Assembly (NCBI GenBank): GCA_932294295.1
Contig: OW028579.1
Span: 30,267,250-30,331,249, forward strand
Length of the DNA: 64,000 nucleotides
Source: Alitta virens
Lineage: Eukaryota; Annelida; Polychaeta; Phyllodocida; Nereididae
Direction: 5' to 3'
Shown: piece after piece, positions 52,441 through 62,100 of the stretch
Layout of the letters: every line of letters starts with the position of its first letter
Position numbering within the stretch: position 1 is the first letter of the stretch
The notes under the pieces: model-generated
What the model saw: only the letters and a program-made list of their open reading frames with translations
Databases searched by the model: none
Told to the model about the DNA's origin: nothing
Made by a program: the position numbers and the translations under genes

Positions 52441-54432
52441 TTTTTCTTCTTACCTAAGGCTAAATTTTAAATAATAAAACAAAAACATTGGTCACGGTTG
52501 AACCGGCAGCTGTCAATCAAAATGTTGATCATAATATACAAAATATATAGTGAAGTAAATCGTGGTAAAAACACCAGAGATAAAAACAATATAGAATCAC
52601 ATGGTATAGCACCGATTATATAAATTGTCTGTTCTTAAGATGCATTTGTAAGCAGTTTTGTTAAAAAAAAATATTCATCCGACTATGGTTTAATGTATAT
52701 AAAATTTTATCATGAAATAGTAAATAATTAAGACAATTTATAAGGCAATTGCTCTCTCTACTACTAACTAGATATACACTTAGTTTTGTGATCTTTGAAC
52801 ATAATTTTTAGGGGAGAATAACACGAAGTAGCAGCTTCCTCGAAAATCGCTGAATTCATCTTCACGTTCATTCTACTTATAGAGGCATACTTACTTTTGT
52901 CGCCGATGTCATATAGATAATAAATTGTACTAATAGACTTACCACAGAAGATAATCTATATGCTTATTTAGAGCCTATCTTTCTTTACAGTCTGTTGTGC
53001 CAGCCTTAGTTTAGCCTTGATGGCAGCTTATGCCGTGTCGAAGGGAATGTATTTCTTATCTATGAAGGTTATATCGAAAGCATACTAACTAATCACATGA
53101 CGTGATGCTGTTATTCATGGCATTGGTCTGCTAGTTTTTGGCTAATACTCATATTTTGGTGATGAAAGCAAAACTTTGTTTGAAAACTATATCATAAAGT
53201 CTGTGTACTTTCCATAAAGTCTGTGTATCCCCCATGTCAAATTCAATTTATTTATCTATGTATTTATTTGTTCATTCTATTCAAATCTGTCTTATTTATC
53301 TGTCTTTTCATTCATTTATTTATCTATTTATGTAGCACTTGTTAATTTAGCATATTTATTCCTTATTCATTAACCAATTTATTTGTATTGTATTGCACTA
53401 TATTGTCTAGCAGTTGGTCTGTAGTTCAGCCAAACAAAAGGGTGGACTCTGTGCCTTATCATTTCCTCATTATGTCTGCCTCTGGTAATTGGTATTAGCT
53501 GACAACTTAAGACCAGTACTTATACTGAAACACTAACATGTGAAAATACTCCACCAAGATGGTTTTCCGAAAATGGTAGTTAACTCCCTCATTGATAAGA
53601 GCATTTATACAAATCAAACAAACAATCATGCAAATTAGTAAGTATATTTTCAAACAATTAGTAAATATGTTTAATGGAGTGTAAGTTAGTTATATCCCTT
53701 ATAGTCAGGAGTTTACTAACATTTTTGTTGTTTATATCTCCCCGCCGATTTACCAGCAAAAGATTCAATTATGGCCTGGCAATTATTAATTGGTGAGGAG
53801 ACCAAAATATTACAAGCTGAGGCCAGTAAAACAGCATAATATTGTTCTTCTTTCCATTTACCATTTGGCTTTAGGCCTTATCCCCCAATAATGCGTAACA
53901 TTTGTGTAGAATGACCTATGGGCAGCGCATATTAAATGAAATTATCAAACCACACTTTAAAATCAGTTTTCAAACAATAATACTGAGAACTTAGTAAGAA
54001 GGTGTAACTTATGCAGATTTTTATACCAGAATTCTAACTTCATAAATTTGGCTGTGTTACGCTAGCGACAGCAACTTCACCATCAACTGCTGAAACAAAA
54101 ACCATGAAGCAGAGGGAAAAAAACATCGTTTTTACCACGTCACTTAGTACTAATGTTAACTACATGATATTCTTAAATATGAACACGAATTTACAAGATT
54201 GCCTTGCAAAGTTCACCGTCACACCAAATTTGTAAAAAAAAAAGCCTGTTTTGCTTAACTCTGTATTTGTTGCTAAAAATGTCACCAAATTATCTGCTGT
54301 AATGAAGAATTATTCAGCTTGGCACAAAAGATGCCCAAATGGTTTCATTATTGGTGGATTAGGCCTTCAGAAAAACTAACCAGTATCACCTTCCAATATT
54401 ATTTATTGGTATATGTGGTAATTTGTGTATAT
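52441..54432. other. Intergenic or intronic, no gene seen
   Basis: AT-rich with no supported coding frame. It holds a SINE-A tail fragment at about 53440-53505 ('cattatgtctgcctctggta') and a TTTAT-rich stretch (53250-53400). Confidence 0.4.
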
Positions 54433-54542
54433 CCCAGATAGCATTCCAAACCTTACCAATAATCATATCTGTATTGGCCGCCATCGGAACAACATCGTAT
54501 CAATATCGCCACTGTTTTCCCAATTTGGAATGTGGTCTGGGA
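54433..54542. mobile_element. Palindromic MITE, CCCAGATAGC family
   Basis: Starts 'cccagatagcattccaaacc' and ends 'caatttggaatgtggtctgg'. It lies about 280 bases upstream of the neuropeptide coding exon's acceptor. Confidence 0.7.
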
Positions 54543-54843
54543 TGTTGTTTGACTGTTGACATTTTGGCAACCACCACCACTAATTCTTGCTGAAATGCTT
54601 TCGAATCAAACCAGAGGCTTCTACAAGCTGTCCTTATTTTGGATTTGGAATTCTTCCGTTATTCCAAAGTTCTTACACAGACTTTCCGGAATGGGAACGG
54701 AACACCAACACGGCAGCCATGTTGATGAATATTCCAAACTTTCCTAAACAACAAATAGACAGTAGGCCTATATGATAATATGACATTGATATGCCATCGC
54801 TGAATATTATATTGTCTACTTTCAGAGTAACATTTACAAAGAA

Positions 54844-55344
54844 ATGACTTCAACGTCATCATGGTACGTTGTCATAGCAACTGCTGGTGTGCTGTTTATG
54901 ACGTCATGCTTGGCTAGGACAATTGATGACGTCTCAGAATGGAAGGAACAGAACAATGAGGAAGGACTGACAAGGGGAAGACGCTCTATCATGGAGAAAC
55001 GTCTGCCAAGATTCGGTCGATCGACAAGAGACGATTTCGACGTCCAAATCGGTCTCCCAGAAGAAATTTTGTCGCGAGTCCGATCCCTGGTCTACAGCCG
55101 ATTAGCAAACAGAGACGCCATGAAAAGAATCATCGGGAATGACGTCATGAGGTACATCCAGAAAGAACGGGATGCTTTGGAAGGGGATTCCCATGCTGAA
55201 GCCCCCAATAACGGTGAAGTCACTGAGAATGACGACAAATGGTATAAACGTGCAAGTTCGGCTCCTGCTCATGAAAATAACAATGTCAAATTTTTTGAAG
55301 AACAGAGGAGAATGGGCCCAGAATTCAATCCAACTGGGTGGTAA
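54844..55344 (+). CDS. RFamide-type neuropeptide precursor (LPRFamide)
   Basis: 166 residues in one coding exon. The exon probably starts at 54826 after the acceptor TACTTTCAG, so the 5' UTR is spliced. The signal peptide is MTSTSSWYVVIATAGVLFMTSCLA. At about residues 45-59 comes GRRSIMEKRLPRFGRS: RR and KR cleavage sites and a Gly-Arg amidation signal predict LPRF-NH2, or SIMEKRLPRF-NH2 if only RR is cut. The rest (DVQIGLPEEILSRVRSLV..., then an acidic region and a KWYKR site) has no second RFamide copy. A single short amidated peptide with a conserved-looking helical spacer fits a hormone precursor. It would be sorted to the regulated secretory pathway. I cannot assign it to a named family. 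LPxRF peptides of chordates are similar at the C-terminus, but that could be convergence. An AATAAA lies near 55430. Confidence 0.75.
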   Translation: MTSTSSWYVVIATAGVLFMTSCLARTIDDVSEWKEQNNEEGLTRGRRSIMEKRLPRFGRSTRDDFDVQIGLPEEILSRVRSLVYSRLANRDAMKRIIGNDVMRYIQKERDALEGDSHAEAPNNGEVTENDDKWYKRASSAPAHENNNVKFFEEQRRMGPEFNPTGW

Positions 55345-56143
55345 ATATTATAAATTAATCAAATTAAAATAATACCAATGAATTATATTGTGTTTATTCG
55401 TAATGAAATTAAGAACAGAATATATATGAAAATAAAAATTGTGTCATATTTTACAATAAAAAATACATTTTATGCAAACTACTGCTCTCTCATTCTAACA
55501 TTGAATGCAAACTTCTACCAAAGAAATGTTTCTATGTTGAAATAACCAGGGCTCATAATAAAGTTCTGAGCAAGTCAGTTTGTAATTACTGTTTTTCTCT
55601 TTATTGTTATTTCATTCTAATTTACTGAAGATAAATACAGTACAAAGATATTTATACATTGTAGAGTATATGCCAAATTAATCATATATATATACATGAA
55701 ATGGGGAACTTAAATGGCCCGCTCAGCAGATAACGTGACATCAGCCGAGAATTGATCAAGTTTACCCACTAACAGGTCAATGTTGGCCCAGAATCAGCTT
55801 AGCGATGACGCTATCGACCCAATGTTGACCCGATTTGGTATGTCACAGATAACATGTCAGATCAGTCAACATCAGTCATCACTGGCCAGCCTCGATCTAA
55901 CCAAAGATCACAACATGGCCGATGCTGGCACGATGTCAAGTCAATGTGAGATGTAACCTGTTGCCAGGTTTGTCTGAACTGGCGTCTGTAACTCCTGGTA
56001 GAACCATAGCTACCCATTCCAAATATAAAATGAATTTATTAGATCGTATGTGTGCATTAAAGCTTACATTTTCACATAGTACAGTGTTATTTAATTTTGC
56101 ATAATGAATTACACAGTTGCATAATAATTAATTCTGCACATAA
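55345..56143. other. Convergent intergenic region with MITE relics
   Basis: Separates the 3' ends of the plus-strand neuropeptide gene and the minus-strand cyclase gene. It contains diverged members of the palindromic MITE family at about 55725-55930 ('aacatcagtcatcactggcc'). No coding frame. Confidence 0.5.
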
Positions 56144-59100
56144 TTAAAATCTAACAGTACGTTTTGGTTTTTCTTCCCTTGCCAATGGACTGTGCTCCCT
56201 CTCATTGCCGTTTTGCCCTCCTTTTGGATAAACTCTATTTTTAGAAAGCAGTGGTGACCTTGACCCACTTGACCCTGATGACCTTGGTGGTTCTTCTTCT
56301 TTTCCTTCATTAATAAAGGTCACCTTAAAAAAAAAAAGAAGACAGCTTCTGGGATTGCATTCCAAATTGGGATACTATTGGCTCGATGTCAGCGATGTTG
56401 TTACAATGCGTTGTTCAGATGGCAGCCAATATAGAAACGACGTTGACCTAATTTTAAATGTTATCTATATTTGACATATTGCTATAATGTAGAATCTGAT
56501 ATTCCACTACCAAATACCTCATTGATGCGAGACTTCAATGGTCGTCCTAGCAACTGATCATCACTGACATCATCATTAGCAGCCAGGAAGTAAGTGTTGA
56601 CAGTTCCACGTCCTCTGATTTCAACTTTACCCCTCTGGACCAAGCTGTAGCCCTTCTTTGACAATAGGCTGAAAAGCATGTTGAACATTGCAGAAGATCC
56701 CTTCTCCGGAGACTAACTGTTTAGAGCTTTCGACAGAGAGTCCAATCTGCTGAAGATGACCATGAGATATGATTGAAAGCTCCAGCTCTAAACAGTAAGT
56801 CTCCAGAGAATGAATCTTTCTTTATCTACTGCATATAAATGAAAATACTGACTCTTTAACATTCTGGGTGACATGAATCCTGCCCGGAAGTCCATGAGAC
56901 TCCATCTTGGACGCCATATTGACCGCTTCCCCCAATACCAGATAGCGTGGCACCCTCTCCATGACGACGCCCGCTTTGACTGGTCCACTGTGCATGCCTA
57001 TGCGAATCTGTGGACAAAATAATGAATAGCACCACACTAATAGTAAATCAATTGAACACAACTTTATTCCTGCTAAATTACATTTCTTTTCTCCTAACTA
57101 CCCTCAAATGAAGATCAATAATCTTATTCTATGACATCCTGCTGATGAAGGTCTGGAATCACTCCCAGACAGCATTTCAAATTGGGCCACAATCGGGCTG
57201 TTGTGAGGTCAACCACACATTAATATTATATGTATATATATATAATAATATTATATGTATATGTTTATTAATACACAATCAAGGTATATTAGATTAGGTG
57301 ACATGTAGGTATATAATACCCAGAGAAGACAGTGCAATTGAACCAATGTTTACAAGTCGGTTCAGGGTTGGTGGTTCACAGCATGACAAGCCCGCAGTCC
57401 CGGTGTTATGATGAAAACGTAAGAAAGATTTGTCGGTGCTTCACTTAAGTTTCACTAAATAATTCAAATATTCTTCAAAATGTTTATATAGAAAACATAT
57501 TTCAGAAATACTTTTTGTGGTTCAGGGGCAGTTTTTCTTATTTATTTCAAGCTTGCAGAAATATGATGTAACGATAACAACAATCACAATGACGTCACTC
57601 GAGATTGTTATGATGGCGGCTATATGTTCATGAAGAACTGTCCAATCTGTGTATATCCATCTGTGAGGTCAACTTTAGCTGGATGTAAGGCTTATCGCAA
57701 CACTGGGCGGTTGTCAGCCCAATTTGGAATGCTGTCTGGGATGGTTATCTAACTTGCATGTTATAAGAAGTCAAACAAACACAAAACAATGGAGGCAAAA
57801 ACTAAAATCAGGGTGACACAAGCAAGCATACAGTAAATACACACCTTGACACTAGTGCTGCCATCTCCATAATCGAATGGTGACGTCACTTCACGTGCTG
57901 CTATGCGCATGCCTAGTGCAGTGTTTGCAACCCGTTCTGCATGATTGCTCACAAACTCTGGCAAACCACTGACAACCATGAAAGCATCCCCAATGGCTTC
58001 TACCTGGTTATTGGAAATGATAAATGTTCGAACCTTAGTCTTACATGTTTCAATTTACTTTCTTTAGCAGTCAGACCCGCCTAAGAACATACCATTTGAG
58101 ACCATTAAAATCTATCCAATATAACCATGTAACCAGTTTCATTATAAGCGGTCTGGTTTAAAAGTATGGCAAACATTATGTTCTTACACAATGACCTTGT
58201 TAAAACTGGGCCTATCAGTACCTACATTGAGCTAATGTTGGGCCAAAATTCTGCTGATATCTGCTGGCACTGAGCTGAAGGTCAGCCTATGTATACCCCA
58301 GAAAACGTGTATGTTGGACCAATGTCAGCACAAAAACGCCCGATTTGTCGACATTGGTCCCAAGTTGGGTCAATATGGTATGTTTTTCAGGGTAGCTTTG
58401 TATCATGTACTTCCATTGGTCATTATCATATGGTTATTTCATTTAGTGTTTTCTAATACAAAATCACACAATATACGCTGATGTCTTACTAACACATTGA
58501 GCAGTTTGTAATCAAGGTATTCTTACCCTATATGTGTCATGGACGTTGCAAATCTGGATGAATTTCTGGTGCAGCTTTGTCAGCAGGCTTACCGCATCCT
58601 TTGCACTGCATTGTTGCAAAATTCCTGAGAAATTTACAACATCCGCAAAAAGGACAGTCACTTGCTTGAATTCAGCTGCAATGAGAAGTTACCCAAAATT
58701 CTCATTTTAACAAATTTGGCAAAAAGTGCTCATTCTAGTATGCATTTTCCGGAATTAAGGACCACCACCCTCCTCCTCCTCCTCCCTCTGTAAATACCCT
58801 TCCCTGCTCTCCCCTCACCTCCATGCCATATTTCATAATTTTACTGTCCTTAATAGTGAGGTGACCTTGATTATATATTATGAAGAGTGGCCCTTTGTAA
58901 GACCACCTCAGTATTATGACATGGGGAGTTAAAATAAGTAAAATTTCCCACTTAGTTGAGAGGTAGTCTTAGGAGGGAGCTATGTGTTTCCACTGCACAC
59001 TCAGTCCTACCTGCTTCAGGTTTTTGTCCAGCCAGTATCAGATCAGCAGTGGTTCGAGGCAAGAAAGCCTGATATAGTGAATTTGTTTTCTTTCTCTCAG

Positions 59101-62100
59101 CTTCTAGGGCTGCCTAGTAAAGAAATTATAACCAAAAATAATCGATTAACAAATTTCTATCAAAGACCAACGTCAGGAGCACGGCTGTGTCCACGTAATT
59201 TCTTCTGAGAACACCCATTAGCTCCGGGAGTTAAGGGAAGTGCATTTTAACCAGTTAATGTAGTTAAGTGTCACTTAATGACATAATTTGAGAACTCATT
59301 GATGATAAACTCAGTGCATTCCTGAATGGGCTTTTTTAGGCTCAAACAGAAAGGTGATAAACAAAAGCTAGGTGGAATACCAAGTGATATTTTAATAGGT
59401 GTTAATGGTTTTAGGAGTGGTTCTGGATTACTTGTTATATATCTCATTAGTGGTACTAGGGTTATTATTGTATGTTTTTGAGGTTATTTTGTAGTGTACA
59501 CACACAGGTTGCCATGGATAGTCGTTGGGTACATATTAATTAAAATAACTGCAGTATTAGAGAAACATTTAACTTTGAGCTCTTACTGGCCTGACGCTTA
59601 CAAAATGTAAGTTTATATGACAACATATTATACCAGTGGCAGACCTAATGATGACATGTTAAGGCTTCAAGAGTAAATGGCATTTGAGGCTGCCAGAAAT
59701 ATCAGAGCGCTATCAGCTGAGCGCTCCACACATTGCAAGAAGTTTCATACTTCTACCCGGTATGAGCATGAAGTCAATAACATTAGGCCTACATATTTGC
59801 CATTATTCCTGTACTGAAGATACACACTCATTGAAGATTCTGTGCAATCACCCCATCTTGGCTACAATAGCAGTTTCTTTGGCCCTACTTCTTGAGGTGC
59901 ACCACGACACTACACATTCATTCCGTCATTTACTTTCCAATTTTTATTAGCTATATTCTGGTATAAACAATTTTTGCCTGAGTTTCAGCGAGTTGTCTTT
60001 TAAGGTCTTCGACTTCAGCAACATCAGGCAATCCAGCAGGTGTTGCTGCTAAAATGACTGCTCCACTCCTAGGGGGTGTTCGAGTATAAGTCTCTGGACG
60101 ACTTCCTTTAGGGCCAAGTTTGTTTTTCTGGTACCTGCAAAAAAAGCACAAATAAACTAACAATATATGAGGAAGATAAGAAATTCAAACTTATATGCAT
60201 TGTCAGCTTAATTTTTTCATATCGAACCTTTGTCTTAGATTCCACAACAATAAGATTTATTATTCAGTTCAGATATATATCAATCCCAAAAAGCATTCAA
60301 TGTTGTGCGGACATCCAGCAAATGTAGCAAGTTATCATTATGGAAGATGGTGATGATAATTTCTTTTACTGGGTACTGTCAGACTGTGATTACTAATTAG
60401 TCAAGATGAAATTTTATGGAAGTAATTAATTAACTGTCCTACTATACAGGAGTACAAATGGGCTACAGTGCACCTGAGCAGAGTTATTTAATATTATTTA
60501 TTCAAATATATCTAAAAACAGGATAAAAACATTCAGACAAAGCTGTTTTTCACGTTGGTCCTGTTTTAAAAAACGTAAAACAATAATCATAAAAATATAT
60601 AGATATATATAAATATGTACATAACAGACGTATAAAAATAAAAGTAAGTTATAAAATCATTATGCACCACTTAGGATCAATTGTTAATTTTGAATTTGAA
60701 CATATTTAAATAACTATCACATTTTAAATCTGCAGGCAAAACATTCCATAATCTACCAGCTGTGGGTACAAAGTTTTTAGATTGCGACATATTTTCAAAT
60801 GGTGTAAATACATACTGTCAAAAGATCTTGTATTACATAAAGCAATTTCACATTCCACTGTAATATTATTACAAAGGTATTGAGGAACAAGTCCATGTAT
60901 ACATTTAAAAATGAGAAGTATGTTAAAATATTGAAATCTTTGTTTTACTATATCTATACCACGAACATTGATATGTTATGACTCCAGCAGCATAATTCTG
61001 AATTCTTTGAACTTTATCAATATTTACATTTGTTATATTACTCCAGATGCTTATGGATAGCTGACATATATATATTTTACATAAAATATCGTTTGAAACC
61101 TCCTGCAATGTGGGGAGAGCTCATGCAGCTGATATTGCTTTAAAGGTTAGCTTATCACATTGAAATAGTAGCCCTGCCAATCTATCCAACCGCAAAATAC
61201 TAGGGCTTATAAATATGCCTAAAAGCCATAGTACGCTGCTTCTTTGCCACTGTGATACCTAATCAGGTAAAGTTACTTAGGACCTTTTTACTTTCACAAA
61301 AAAAACTTCTGGCCACTGCACTTCAAAGTCTGAAGATAATTACGAACCTTGCCATTAGTTCCATCCAAAGGAGATCCCTTGTGACGTCATGAATGGGGAT
61401 ATCCGCCAGTTTTATTCTTAGATCTTCCATTTCCTGCAAACTCCTGACGAAAGGAGAGCACAGGTAGACAACCGTGTCACTGTCATCAATCTGTATCATT
61501 TGACCTGAATAAGAGGCAGATGTAATGAAGACATGATGAGGTTGGAATTCTCACCATGTTACATAGTTACCTAAAAAAGTGGCAGATGCCATGATGAGGT
61601 GCCAAAGCTAAGGTTCAACATCATATTAAATATTTGTTTCACTGCTATTAATCAAAGGCACACAGGATGATGAGATGATAAGGTTTGTCAGCTCTGTCTG
61701 ATCTTGTCTTGTTTTGTTTCCTGCAATGGAGTATCCCGTCTTATTTTATCTGGTGTTGTCTTATCTTTTACAATATAAATCTTATCTTGTCTTATCATAT
61801 GGAAAATCATAAACTTATCATTGACAATTTTTTCCGGCGTGATCATCCAATCAGCAACTTCTTTCCCCAAAAACTTAAACCAGGCCTCAGCTGCTGATGC
61901 GCAAATCCAGGCCTACCCAAATGCACTAAACTTCTTAACTAGTTAATTAACAGGCTTTTTGACTGATTAGGTGAACACAGCAAAAAGCCAAGCAAATTTA
62001 ATTTGCACAAGTGCGGAAAGTCTTTTAAGGGTTTTAATCACTAATTACACCTCACAGCCCAGCGACCTAATTATGCACATGTTTTGCTCGTTTACTCATC

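Noticed and set aside
61685..61897. Plus-strand 70-codon frame in the cyclase intron
   Set aside because: Low-complexity TTATCTTGT-type sequence, no domain, within an intron of the opposite-strand gene.
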